From NCBI GenBank assembly GCA_913058215.1, contig CAJXQE010000011.1, positions 1 to 41,679 of the forward strand: a stretch of DNA of 41,679 nucleotides, written 5' to 3'. The first letter of the stretch is position 1; each line of letters opens with the position of its first letter. Made by a program: the position numbers and the translations under genes. Source of the stretch: an uncultured Verrucomicrobiales bacterium. Its GTDB lineage: Bacteria > Verrucomicrobiota > Verrucomicrobiia > Verrucomicrobiales > DEV007. The notes beneath the pieces were generated by a model, which worked only from the letters and a program-made list of their open reading frames with translations, did no database searches and had not been told where the DNA came from. Below are positions 1 through 8,442 of the stretch, piece after piece.

Positions 1-346
1 GAGAACGCTGCCGGCGATGCCATCGCGGTGAAGTTCGTAGATTTTCCGGCGAAAGGGTTCGGAGGAGTGTCGGTATTTTTTGATACCGGGTAGTGGCGGG
101 ATAAAGGATGTTCCACATTCCCTGCATTGGTAGCGGTGGGTATGAATGTGGAGGCGGACTTTCCTTCCAAAGGAGTCGAGGTGGCGAACACTTCGTAGGT
201 ATGGTCCCTTGCTGTAGACAGGAAGGGCAGCTTGGTCGTGTGGAGGTGTGATCGCGCTTGAGGTGCACGATTGAGAAGCGCCTTTGCTCCTCGATGTGAG
301 TGACGCAGTAGCCGCGTATTCCGATTCTTTGTAGCTCTTCTGACAT
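1..346 (-). pseudogene. ISL3-type transposase, N-terminal fragment, frameshifted and cut by the contig start
   Basis: Read on the minus strand from the ATG at 346, the protein begins MSEELQRIGIRGYCVTHIEE and reaches a CPSC zinc-knuckle at about 218-232. The reading frame must then shift by one base at about 214-218. After the shift it reads through RSVRHLDSFGRKVRL and the second knuckle CREC, then a basic helical stretch (EPFRRKIYELHRDGIAGSVL) that runs off the window. Paired CxxC knuckles around a 'VRHLD' core are typical of the zinc-finger head of ISL3-family transposases. The unshifted frame stays open but loses the second CxxC pair. The catalytic domain is missing because the contig ends here. 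The frameshift may be real decay or a base error at a contig edge. No terminal inverted repeat was recognised. Confidence 0.6.
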
Positions 347-370
347 GAGTGAACTCTTGTTCATATATGC

Positions 371-619
371 TCATGTCCCCATTTGTTGATGAAGAGCCTC
401 GCAATCGGTAGTTTTCAAAACTCTTGAAGCCGAAGGCTCTTCGCGGAGGACTTCGACCTTGCATCGGCGTGGAAGGTCGAAGAGCCGAATTACAATGATC
501 GCGGCATCCATTTTTCGATCACTTAAGTCGCAGTAAAGAGGTTCCGAAGAACCGGGCGCGATGTCCAAAACTAGCTTCGAAGCACTTTCGGATAATCGGC
601 GAACCGCCCTGGGCAACAC
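371..619 (-). CDS. Small ORF of unknown function upstream of the transposase fragment
   Basis: This 82-residue frame has no recognised domain, signal peptide or membrane segment. It ends 24 bases before the transposase start and could be non-coding flank of the insertion sequence or a chance ORF. A perfect 10-bp inverted repeat (451-460 and 473-482) lies inside it. I list it only because the stretch 347-723 has no other candidate gene. Confidence 0.15.
   Translation of the reverse strand: MLPRAVRRLSESASKLVLDIAPGSSEPLYCDLSDRKMDAAIIVIRLFDLPRRCKVEVLREEPSASRVLKTTDCEALHQQMGT
451..482. repeat. Perfect 10-bp inverted repeat with 12-nt loop
   Basis: CTTCGACCTT at 451-460 is matched by AAGGTCGAAG at 473-482, with a 12-nt spacer. 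There is no T-tract on either side, so it does not look like an intrinsic terminator. It lies near the insertion-sequence remnant and may be part of that element. Confidence 0.4.
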
Positions 620-723
620 GTCTATAGGCCCAGCAGAATTCCGCTCAAACGCTATAGTTTCACTTTAGTAATGACAAAAAAAGAACTGCTATCCCCTTCT
701 TGTTCCGGTGATAGGATTTGACT

Positions 724-1107
724 ATGAGAAAGAGAATCATCAACACTGACCGCGCTCCGGCTGCGATCGGGCCCTACAGTCAAGCCGTTCTAGCAGGAGA
801 CGCATTGTATATTTCCGGGCAAATTCCGCTCGGTCCAAGAACCGGAGAAATCGTTGAAGGCGGCCTTTCAGCTCAGACAACGCAGGTCCTCGAAAACATG
901 AAGGCGGTCGTTGAAGCCGCCGGTGCCGAAATGGAATCCATTGTCAAAGTGACGATCTATCTGACCGACATGAAGCAGTTCGCGGTCGTCAACGAAATTT
1001 ACGGATCTTACTTCTCTGCTCCGCATCCTGCGAGGGCTTGCGTCGAAGTATCTGCCCTACCGAAAGGCGTTGAAATCGAGATGGATGCCATTGCCCACCT
1101 CGCTTAA
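724..1107 (+). CDS. ridA: RidA family enamine/imine deaminase
   Basis: The 127-residue product matches the usual length of RidA/YjgF/UK114 proteins. It shows the family pattern: AIGPYSQAV near the N terminus, a LYISGQIPL strand, and the C-terminal HPARACVEVSALPKG segment, whose Arg binds the substrate carboxylate in characterised members. RidA hydrolyses reactive 2-aminoacrylate and related enamines released by PLP enzymes, so protecting other PLP enzymes. I chose ATG 724 over the upstream TTG at 718 because AGGA at 713-716 is 7 nt before it. The gene ends 19 nt before threonine synthase, so the two are probably co-transcribed. Cytosolic homotrimer by family analogy. Confidence 0.9.
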   Translation: MRKRIINTDRAPAAIGPYSQAVLAGDALYISGQIPLGPRTGEIVEGGLSAQTTQVLENMKAVVEAAGAEMESIVKVTIYLTDMKQFAVVNEIYGSYFSAPHPARACVEVSALPKGVEIEMDAIAHLA

Positions 1108-1126
1108 TCAGCAAATTTTTTGTAAC

Positions 1127-2338
1127 ATGAATACCAGCCATTTAGAATGTCCGAAGTGCGCCGCCACTTACGAAACTGAAGAGATTCATCACCTTTGCGA
1201 GTGCGGAAGTCCGTTGCTCGTCAGGTATGACCTCGACAAAGTTCGTGAGACGATGAGCAAAGAGGTCGTCGCGAGCCGTGCCCCGGATCTCTGGCGCTAT
1301 CGCGAACTACTTCCTGTGGTTGATGAAGCGAACATCGTCACCATGGGCGAAGGCATGACTCCTCTTCTCAAGTTGGAACGTCTCGGAAGTGAGATTGGGA
1401 TGACGAATTTGTATATGAAAGACGAAGGCATTATTCCTTCGGGCACGTTCAAAGCACGCGGCTCAGCAGTTGGTGTTTCACGAGCAAAAGAGCTGGGAGT
1501 TAAAACTCTGGCGATGCCGACCAATGGCAATGCTGGCGGTGCCTGGGCTCTTTACTGTGCCAAGGCAGGAATTGAGTGCGTTGTTGTAATGCCGAAAGAC
1601 GCTCCATCCATTCCGCGAAGCGAGTGTGAAATCGCCGGAGCTACCTTTTATCTGGTCGACGGACTCATCAGTGACGCGGGAAAGATTGTGGCTCAAGCCG
1701 TAAAAGAAAATCAGTGGTATGACGCCAGCACGCTGAAAGAGCCTTACCGGATCGAAGGGAAGAAGACGATGGGGCTGGAGCTTGCTGAACAATTTGGTTG
1801 GGAAATGCCGGACGTTATTCTTTATCCAACGGGCGGCGGTGTTGGCATCATTGGAATTTACAAGGCCCTGAACGAACTGAAGGAAATTGGCTGGATCGAA
1901 GGCGACCTGCCGCGACTCGTTGCAGTTCAGGCGACCGGTTGCGCTCCGATTGTTCGGGCGTGGGAAGCAAATGAGAAGGAGTCTGAGTTTTGGGACAACG
2001 CTCAAACCTGCGCGTTTGGAATCACCGTTCCCAAAGCGATTGGTGACTTCCTCGTTCTCGAAGCGGTTTACGATACGAACGGATGCGCAATCGCAATCAC
2101 CGACGAGGAGACGCTTGCCGCTGAGGGATTGCTGGCATCAGTCGAAGGTGCCTTCGTCTGCCCCGAGGGTGCTGCTTGTTTTGCTGCGACTCAAAAACTT
2201 CTCGCTGACGAGTGGATCAAACCTGACGAGAAAGTCGTGTTACTCAACACTGGTTGCGGTATCAAATATCCTGAGACTGTGGAAAGCAATCCTCCGCTGC
2301 TTCAGCCGGGTGAATCCTTGCCAAAGACTCAGAGTTAA
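1127..2338 (+). CDS. thrC: Threonine synthase (PLP-dependent)
   Basis: The product converts O-phosphohomoserine to threonine and phosphate. The 403-residue protein begins with a rubredoxin-like zinc knuckle (C8, C11, C24, C26), found in one class of threonine synthases. It carries the PLP lysine in PSGTFKARG (K109) and a phosphate-binding TGGGVG loop at about residues 230-235. The frame is open upstream to 1070, but that part overlaps ridA, and the zinc knuckle starts soon after ATG 1127, so 1127 is preferred. No clear Shine-Dalgarno is visible. A related cysteate synthase or threonine dehydratase-like enzyme is possible but less likely given the zinc knuckle. Confidence 0.87.
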   Translation: MNTSHLECPKCAATYETEEIHHLCECGSPLLVRYDLDKVRETMSKEVVASRAPDLWRYRELLPVVDEANIVTMGEGMTPLLKLERLGSEIGMTNLYMKDEGIIPSGTFKARGSAVGVSRAKELGVKTLAMPTNGNAGGAWALYCAKAGIECVVVMPKDAPSIPRSECEIAGATFYLVDGLISDAGKIVAQAVKENQWYDASTLKEPYRIEGKKTMGLELAEQFGWEMPDVILYPTGGGVGIIGIYKALNELKEIGWIEGDLPRLVAVQATGCAPIVRAWEANEKESEFWDNAQTCAFGITVPKAIGDFLVLEAVYDTNGCAIAITDEETLAAEGLLASVEGAFVCPEGAACFAATQKLLADEWIKPDEKVVLLNTGCGIKYPETVESNPPLLQPGESLPKTQS

Positions 2339-2398
2339 ACCTTTCTCTATTTTGATTTCACATTACGGAACACCCTTCCCCAAACAGACACGCCGAAG

Positions 2399-2792
2399 AG
2401 TCAACGGGATACAGAATGGGACTCCGCTGCGAACACATATCCTGAATTCAAGATCCCTGCCTGCGTCAAGGATCCGGATCGGTTTAACAGAGACCGCATT
2501 GTCGCAGTTGCTGAAAAGTATGTCGACCTCCCGAATGAACACAAACACATCCCCGCTACCTGCGGCATTGATTATTCGAATTTTGCCGCATGAGTCTACA
2601 ACTATGCCTTGGGCAGTCGGTTTTCATTTGCCGTGGTGAAACAGTCCGAAACAGCGGGAAGGCGACTCGACCCTGATGATAAACACGAGCCGGGAGACTT
2701 CCTCTATCAGCTTGACACGTCTAAAGACCCACGCAACCCAGGTCATTATTCACACCGACGAAGGAACCATTATTGATGCCACCAACGGCAAG
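2399..2792 (+). pseudogene. NlpC/P60-type cell-wall peptidase remnant
   Basis: Two frames have to be joined to read this. The first (codons in phase with 2438) gives YPEFKIPACVKDPDRFNRDR, then GIDYSNFAA, a TGA stop at 2591-2593, VYNYALGSRFSF and EPGDFLY. The second, from about 2742, gives VIIHTDEGTIIDAT. Together they follow the NlpC/P60 order: catalytic DCS motif, PGDL motif, HV...iD motif. The catalytic Cys is replaced by Tyr (TAT, 2573-2575), and the catalytic His region sits across a frameshift near 2740. The stop replaces a position where I would expect Trp. The open frame runs back to the threonine synthase stop, so the original start is unclear. Three lesions make it a pseudogene. Confidence 0.55.
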
Positions 2793-3150
2793 TTCCTTCT
2801 GCTGTCTCCTCTACGCGGACCCATCGCGGATACGGATCGCGTGCTGGAAATCTGTCAGCAATATGACCTTTTTCTAATCGAAGATTGCGCACACCCCATG
2901 GGCGCATCGTGGAAAGGACGCACCAGCGGAAGCGATGCTATCATTGTCTACTACAGCACACAGACCTACAAGCAGTGGTTTGGAGCACCGGAACACCAGT
3001 TCCGCTACGATAGCTGACGCTATCTTTCAGAACCACCAAATTTGCCCCAAACTGATCGAATTTGCGGCGCTCTTTGTGACATGCGGGTCCCCCTCACCTT
3101 TGACGAAGCCGACTGCGATTTGATCTTCACGACTATCGCCGGATCTCCGC
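2793..3150 (+). pseudogene. DegT/DnrJ/EryC1/StrS aminotransferase remnant
   Basis: In one frame this reads LLSPLRGPIADTDRVLEICQ, then LIEDCAHPMGASWKGRTSG, then YYSTQTYK, which is the stretch around the PLP lysine of sugar or amino-acid aminotransferases of the DegT fold. The text then jumps directly to WFGAPE...RYDS, a TGA stop at 3015-3017, and LPQTDRICGALCDMRVPLTF, which resembles the C-terminal end of the same family. The N-terminal half and the region between the lysine and WFGAPE are therefore deleted. Its left edge joins the NlpC/P60 remnant without a break in frame at about 2792. It overlaps or abuts the 3' end of the convergent hydrolase gene. Confidence 0.65.
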
Positions 3151-3179
3151 GATCAAATCGCCGAAGAGGAAGCGAACAA

Positions 3180-4388
3180 TCAGCCTTCAAACAGCACAGT
3201 CTCAACGCGAACCTCGGATTCAAGAGTTCGGTGAACGGGACAGCGATCGGCAATTTCCAGAAGACGACTTTTTTGAGCTTCATCTAAATTGCCCTCCAAA
3301 ATGATTCTCCTTTCGATTACATCGACCCTGCCCTCACTCGTCACGCACTCGTCGCAGTCCCGCGCATGAATCTTGTCATGAACCAGATGAACTTCGACAG
3401 ATTCAAGCGGCCAATCCTTCCGATCTGCATACATCCGTAGAGTCATCGCAGTGCAGGCTCCAAGACCGGCAGAAAGAAAGTCATAGGGTGTCGGTCCGAG
3501 ATTTGTTCCTCCGACATTGATCGGCTCGTCTGCGATGAAGGCTCGGCCATTAGCGAGGACATCTGTGCGAAAGCCGCAATTCCCGATTCTCACAACCACC
3601 TCTTCTGCATCAATCGCCCTATCCACCGGATCAAGATACCGGCTTGCCCATGTAGCGATGCATTTGCCAACATACTGAGAGTCTTTCTCTCTGCTCAAAA
3701 GATGATCGGCGTCGTCAAGGGAAATGAAACTCTTCGGATGTCTCGCTCTCCCGTAAATCGTTGCAGCGTTTTCAATCCCCACCACTCGATCCACAGGCGA
3801 ATGAAAAACTAAAAGCTCCCTGCCCAGGTTTTGAGTCGCTTCCTCCATGCTGATCGATTCAAGATCCTCAATAAATTCGCTTTTTATCAGAAACTCACTC
3901 TTCGCAATGGATACGGTTGCGGAACCTTTGCTTTCAATTTCCTCACGCTCATCGCCGAACAGATGGGTCACGTGGGCGGGATCAGCCGGAGCTCCAATCG
4001 TAGCAACCCCCTTCAATGACTTGATCAAAGCAGCGGCACGAATTGCAGCGGCTCCTCCCAGCGAATGTCCAATAAGGATCTGGGGTGACTCAGCAATTTC
4101 TTCGAGATAAACGGCAGCGCGATAGAGATCATCCACATTCGAAGAAAACGTCGACCCTGAAAAACAACCCTCACTTTTACCGAGGCCGGGGAAATCGAAG
4201 CGGAAAACTCCGATCCCCTCTTCGGTCAAAGCCCTGGCAATATTTCGAACAGCAAGCAACTCTTTGTTGCAGGTGAAACAGTGGGCAAACAAAGCATAGC
4301 CTATCGGCTTTCGAAGCGGAGGCAGATCCAGGAAGGCTGAAAGTTGATGACCGTCGCCATTCGTAAAAGTGTGCTGAACAGTCTTCAT
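3180..4388 (-). CDS. Bifunctional alpha/beta hydrolase - OsmC family protein
   Basis: This is a 402-residue fusion. Residues 1-255 form an alpha/beta hydrolase with the nucleophile elbow GHSLGG (S109), a likely acid D200 and a likely His H229 in DADHL. Residues 265-402 form an OsmC/Ohr-like domain with two conserved cysteines, C312 (GLGACTAMTL) and C383 (DRCPVHRTLE), as in thiol peroxidases that reduce organic hydroperoxides. The fusion is known in many bacteria; its substrate is not established here. It starts 18 nt after the gdhA stop on the same strand and may be its last cistron. No signal peptide, so probably cytosolic. Confidence 0.88.
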   Translation of the reverse strand: MKTVQHTFTNGDGHQLSAFLDLPPLRKPIGYALFAHCFTCNKELLAVRNIARALTEEGIGVFRFDFPGLGKSEGCFSGSTFSSNVDDLYRAAVYLEEIAESPQILIGHSLGGAAAIRAAALIKSLKGVATIGAPADPAHVTHLFGDEREEIESKGSATVSIAKSEFLIKSEFIEDLESISMEEATQNLGRELLVFHSPVDRVVGIENAATIYGRARHPKSFISLDDADHLLSREKDSQYVGKCIATWASRYLDPVDRAIDAEEVVVRIGNCGFRTDVLANGRAFIADEPINVGGTNLGPTPYDFLSAGLGACTAMTLRMYADRKDWPLESVEVHLVHDKIHARDCDECVTSEGRVDVIERRIILEGNLDEAQKSRLLEIADRCPVHRTLESEVRVETVLFEG

Positions 4389-4406
4389 ATTCCCGACGAA
4401 TAAACC

Positions 4407-5750
4407 CTACACGACACCGCACTGGCGAAGAGCATCTCCCACTTTCACAAACCCACCGATGTTGGCGCCTTTGACGTAGTCGATTTTACCATCATCGAGC
4501 TTTCCATACCGCGAACACTTTTCATGAATTCCCGCCATGATGGTCTGCAGGCGCTCATCCACTTCGATAAGCGACCAGCTGATCCGAAGGGAATTCTGAC
4601 TTTGCTCCAATCCGGAAACGGCAACGCCGCCGGCATTTGATGCTTTCCCGGGAGCATACAGAACACTGTTTCTCAGCAAATGCTGGGCCTCCGGTTCGCA
4701 GGGCATATTGGCGCCCTCAGCGAGGGCAAGCAATCCATTGTTGATTAGCGTTTTCGCATCCGACTCGTTCAGCTCATTTTGAGTGGCACAGGGAAAGGCC
4801 AGATCCGCTTTGATCCCCCAGGGAGTGCCTTCATGAAATTCACAACCGAACTCCTCCGCGTATTCCGAAATCCGACCGCGCCGGACTTCCTTTAAATCCT
4901 TGAGCCACTCGAGCTTCTCCTTATCAATTCCTTCCGGATCATGAATAAATCCCCCGCTATCACTCGCGGTCAGAGGTTTCCCTCCCAGCTGGATTATCTT
5001 TTCGATGCAGTAAAGAGCAACATTTCCTGAACCGGAAACCACAGCGGTTTTTCCTTCAATCGTTTCGTCCTTTGTCTTAAGCATTTCCCGCATGAAGTAT
5101 ACAGCGCCATATCCTGTAGCTTCCTTTCTTCCGATACTTCCTCCAAAGGCCAAACCTTTACCCGTCATGGCTCCCGTGAAGGTATTGGAGAGACGGCGAT
5201 ACTGCCCAAAGAGATAACCGATTTCCCTCGCACCAACTCCGATATCGCCTGCCGGTATGTCTGTGTCAGGGCCAATATAGCGATGCAATTCCGTCATGAG
5301 AGACTGACAAAACCGCATCACTTCATCGTCACTTTTCCCTTTGGGATTAAAATTTGATCCACCCTTTCCCCCACCCATAGGAAGACCCGTCAGGCTGTTT
5401 TTAAAAATTTGTTCAAAGCCGAGAAACTTAAGCACACTCTGACTGACCGTTTCATGAAAACGCATCCCTCCCTTGTAGGGTCCGATCGCGTTGCTGAACT
5501 GGACGCGCCAGGCGCGGTTGGCCCTGACATTCCCTAAATCATCCTTCCAACTGACCCTGAAGGAAATAATCCGGTCAGGTTCCGTCAGTCGCTCGAGGAG
5601 GCATTCACCCTGATACTGTTCATTCTCGTTTATGAATGGAATGACGTCAGACGCGACCTCCTGTACGGCATTGTGAAATTCAGATTCCCCGGGATTTCGC
5701 TTCAGGAGTCCCGCCATAAAGGGTTCAATGTCAGAGCAGTTTTTCATCAT
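4407..5750 (-). CDS. gdhA: Glutamate dehydrogenase, NADP-type
   Basis: The 447-residue length fits the hexameric small GDH class. It interconverts 2-oxoglutarate plus ammonia and glutamate. Visible marks are the glycine-rich substrate loop LPMGGGKGGSNF, the PAGDIGVGAREIGYL segment, and the Rossmann VSGSGNVALYC motif. The sequence pattern is that of the biosynthetic GdhA type rather than the large NAD enzymes, but cofactor preference is inferred. The start could be either of two adjacent ATG codons (5750 or 5747); no strong ribosome site is visible. It is followed closely by the hydrolase-OsmC gene, and 98 nt separates it from the AsmA-like gene upstream. Confidence 0.93.
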   Translation of the reverse strand: MMKNCSDIEPFMAGLLKRNPGESEFHNAVQEVASDVIPFINENEQYQGECLLERLTEPDRIISFRVSWKDDLGNVRANRAWRVQFSNAIGPYKGGMRFHETVSQSVLKFLGFEQIFKNSLTGLPMGGGKGGSNFNPKGKSDDEVMRFCQSLMTELHRYIGPDTDIPAGDIGVGAREIGYLFGQYRRLSNTFTGAMTGKGLAFGGSIGRKEATGYGAVYFMREMLKTKDETIEGKTAVVSGSGNVALYCIEKIIQLGGKPLTASDSGGFIHDPEGIDKEKLEWLKDLKEVRRGRISEYAEEFGCEFHEGTPWGIKADLAFPCATQNELNESDAKTLINNGLLALAEGANMPCEPEAQHLLRNSVLYAPGKASNAGGVAVSGLEQSQNSLRISWSLIEVDERLQTIMAGIHEKCSRYGKLDDGKIDYVKGANIGGFVKVGDALRQCGVV

Positions 5751-5848
5751 ATTAAACAGTATCGGACTGTGTAGAAGGCTCTCTTAACGCCAGTCAAGTA
5801 GGCTCCCCTCATAGACCTGGCTCTATAGACGGCAAGCACGCTTCAAGC

Positions 5849-7246
5849 TTACTTTCCTTTTTTCTTCAAAAAACCATCCAAAAACTCTTTCCCCAACTCT
5901 TTCAGGTTCTTGATGGTATCACCGGATCCTTTCATCAAATCACGGAGGTTCCCGATCGGAGTTGCGAGATCCGGCTTCGGTTTTGAGAGGTCACCACTGG
6001 AGACGACTTCGAGGTGAAGCCGGTTCTCTTTAGTGATCGCCATCATGAGAGTGCTCACCACCGCTTCAGGTGCCCGACCACCGGTAAGCTCATTCAAATA
6101 AGCCTGGGCCTTAGTCTTCACTTCTTTGGTAAAAGATTCCGATGCCGTGACCGCTGCCTTAATCTCATGCTGGCTGTCTGCAGAATCAATCCAGCTGTCC
6201 GGGTGCACCTCAATCATTGTGTCTCCAAAGTTGAGAAGAAAATCCTTTTCGAAAGCATACCTTCCCCTCTTGTAGGAAATTTCGGTGACCGCATCTTCCT
6301 CCAGCTCGCCACTTGCCATGATTCCGCTGAGCTCGATCCCGGGACGGTTGACCGCTTCCAGTTTCTTCTTGAGGTTCTCCATAACCGGAACGGTGTCGAG
6401 CCGTGAGCCTTTTGCCAAAACCACTTCGCTCTTCCATGAAGGCTCCCACTGCGCCAGTTCAGGATCAAACGGCTTGGTCTCCCCTGAGCCCCGAATCGCA
6501 GCTTCAAACGCTCTGGCACCACTTGTCCCTTTTCCTACGGCAATTTTCCCGGAGAAATCGAAATCCGCCCGGTTCTGTGCCGCCAGATTCCGGGGATTCA
6601 CATCGATACCGGAAAACTCAAAATTCGCTTCCTTGAGTTGAATGACAGCCCCTGTCTTCTCCACCGTCAGTGACAAGGAACTGTTGGTGAAGCCGGCATG
6701 ATCAGCAAACACCGCAAGCGGAATCTTACCGGCGGTAAAGACTTTCTTCTCCTTCAAAGGCGGTGCTTTTTTTTCAGAATTCGGCTTCTCCATATCCTGC
6801 CCCGGATCGCCCCCGGGAGCGCGTTTAAAGATCGAATTGATGCTTGTCTTACCGTCAGCAAGCATTGTCATATCAATGGCAAGACCATCAAAATTTAACT
6901 CATTCACATAGAGCCGGCGCAACAGAAGACTTCCGGGCTTCAACTTGAGTTCTATCATTCCCACATGAATGGGCGGATCACCCAAAGGAAGCCTTTCGGC
7001 GAATGGGGTTCCGGATTTTACAGCATCATCGCGCTCCGCCAAGGATACCCCTTTAATCACCAGCCTGCTTTTCCCGAGCCAGTAGGCATCGACGGATGCG
7101 ACTTCAGCCCTGCAATTCAGGCGTGACTCCAATTGCTGCACGAGAAGGTCAGGAGTAAAATATCCAATCATAACCCGGCTGAAAATAACTCCGCCGATCA
7201 AGGCTACAAAGAGACAAATCGCGAGAAGAATTAGTACTTTTTTCAT
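5849..7246 (-). CDS. AsmA-like envelope protein (hypothetical)
   Basis: The product has 465 residues, an N-terminal membrane anchor (about residues 4-26, hydrophobic with two leading lysines), then a long periplasmic part. The start of that part (LLVQQLESRLNCRAEVASVD, then LVIKGVSL) is the pattern seen in AsmA/TamB/DUF748-type proteins, which form beta-rich bridges between inner and outer membranes and are linked to lipid traffic. A lysine- and proline-rich linker lies at about residues 145-170. It starts 6 nt after the lactonase stop, so the two are probably co-transcribed. The family assignment rests on the N-terminal pattern only. Confidence 0.55.
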   Translation of the reverse strand: MKKVLILLAICLFVALIGGVIFSRVMIGYFTPDLLVQQLESRLNCRAEVASVDAYWLGKSRLVIKGVSLAERDDAVKSGTPFAERLPLGDPPIHVGMIELKLKPGSLLLRRLYVNELNFDGLAIDMTMLADGKTSINSIFKRAPGGDPGQDMEKPNSEKKAPPLKEKKVFTAGKIPLAVFADHAGFTNSSLSLTVEKTGAVIQLKEANFEFSGIDVNPRNLAAQNRADFDFSGKIAVGKGTSGARAFEAAIRGSGETKPFDPELAQWEPSWKSEVVLAKGSRLDTVPVMENLKKKLEAVNRPGIELSGIMASGELEEDAVTEISYKRGRYAFEKDFLLNFGDTMIEVHPDSWIDSADSQHEIKAAVTASESFTKEVKTKAQAYLNELTGGRAPEAVVSTLMMAITKENRLHLEVVSSGDLSKPKPDLATPIGNLRDLMKGSGDTIKNLKELGKEFLDGFLKKKGK

Positions 7247-7252
7247 CAGGGT

Positions 7253-8383
7253 TCAGTCTTTGGTGCGATTCACAAGCTTGATACAGACAGGGCTGGCAAC
7301 AGGAAATTCAGTGCCGGTAAATTCAAGTAAGCCAGTCTCCTGATTGAGATTAAAGAGAGTCACCAAATTTGATTTATGCCCGGCTGCGAAAAGGAACTTC
7401 CCGCTCAGGTCAAAATTGAAGTTTCTCGGGACTTCGCATCTCACCGACTCCACTTGCAGCTTCGTCAATTTCCCATCCTCTTGGTCAATCCGGTAAACAA
7501 CAATCGAATTGTGCCCCCGGTTTGATCCATAAAGAAACTTCCCGTTCGGATGGATACGCACTTCTGCTGTACTTCCAACATTCTCCTGATTTTCAGGCAA
7601 GGTGCCAATCTTTTGAAATGAGGCCAACGATCCGTCATCCGGATTGCAGCGGTAAGCCGTGACCGTAAGATCCAGTTCATTGATCGCATAGACGAACTTC
7701 CCACCTGGATGAATCGCCATGTGTCTCGGCCCGGCCCCCGGACTGGCAGAAACTGCGCCTGAAGATTCCAGAGTCCCCATCTCCGGGTTCAGTCGATAAA
7801 CAAATACCTTGTCCGCACCAAGATCGGCAGCATACGCAAACCTGTCGCCGGATCCCGGATTAATGGAATGAGCATGGGGTTCTTGCTGCCGCCTTTTATT
7901 GACGCTGCTTCCCTGGTGCTGAATCAAAGATCGCGGCTCTGAGATCTTCCCTTCGCGATCAATCGAATAGGATATGACATTGCCACCCAGGTAGTTCGCG
8001 ACCAGAAGGCATTGCCCTTTTGCATCCATGGATGCGTGACAGGGAGCCCCCCCCTTTGTCGGCTGCCGGTTCAGAAAAACCAATTCCCCGGTATCACGGG
8101 AAATCTTAAAAGCGCTAACCGATCCACCTCCCTTAGAATCCTTCACTTCAGAGACAGCATAAAGCACTGTCTCATTGGGGTGGATCACAAGAAATGAAGG
8201 ATTCTCCAATTCGACGGCGAGCCGGATTTCACCCACTTCACCGGTTCCACTATCGAAAGAAGCGGAGTAAATCCCCTTACTCTCGCCCTTCGTATAGGTT
8301 CCAAAATATGCCCACTGATCTGCGGCGCTCGAAAAGCTCGCCAACATCAGAATCAGTAATATTGCGGAGCGTAGGGCTGACAT
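7253..8383 (-). CDS. Secreted lactonase-type seven-bladed beta-propeller protein
   Basis: The mature part begins WAYFGTYTKGESKGIYSASF and repeats blades such as FLVIHPNETVLYAVSE, HMAIHPGGKFVYAIN and VRIHPNGKFLYGSN. This is typical of the YbhE/Pgl family of 6-phosphogluconolactonase-like propellers. I start it at ATG 8383 because this gives a clear signal peptide (SALRSAILLILMLASFSSAA). The frame is open up to 8479 but that would overlap ftsW. Because it is exported, a role in cytosolic 6-phosphogluconolactone hydrolysis is doubtful, and many exported relatives have no assigned substrate. It sits where murG would be expected after ftsW. Confidence 0.82.
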   Translation of the reverse strand: MSALRSAILLILMLASFSSAADQWAYFGTYTKGESKGIYSASFDSGTGEVGEIRLAVELENPSFLVIHPNETVLYAVSEVKDSKGGGSVSAFKISRDTGELVFLNRQPTKGGAPCHASMDAKGQCLLVANYLGGNVISYSIDREGKISEPRSLIQHQGSSVNKRRQQEPHAHSINPGSGDRFAYAADLGADKVFVYRLNPEMGTLESSGAVSASPGAGPRHMAIHPGGKFVYAINELDLTVTAYRCNPDDGSLASFQKIGTLPENQENVGSTAEVRIHPNGKFLYGSNRGHNSIVVYRIDQEDGKLTKLQVESVRCEVPRNFNFDLSGKFLFAAGHKSNLVTLFNLNQETGLLEFTGTEFPVASPVCIKLVNRTKD

Positions 8384-8442
8384 GCAACAACCAGCACCAG
8401 CAAGCCATATTCCGCAAGAGACAGATTCGCCATCCAGAGAAA

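Noticed and set aside
1887-2639. 250-residue frame overlapping threonine synthase and the pseudogene region
   Set aside because: Out of frame with threonine synthase for most of its length, with a basic, low-complexity composition and no family pattern.
2591-3017. TGA read as Trp (alternative genetic code)
   Set aside because: Intact genes in the window use TGA as a normal stop, for example at 38996-38998 and 39391-39393, and the same locus has a frameshift and deletions.
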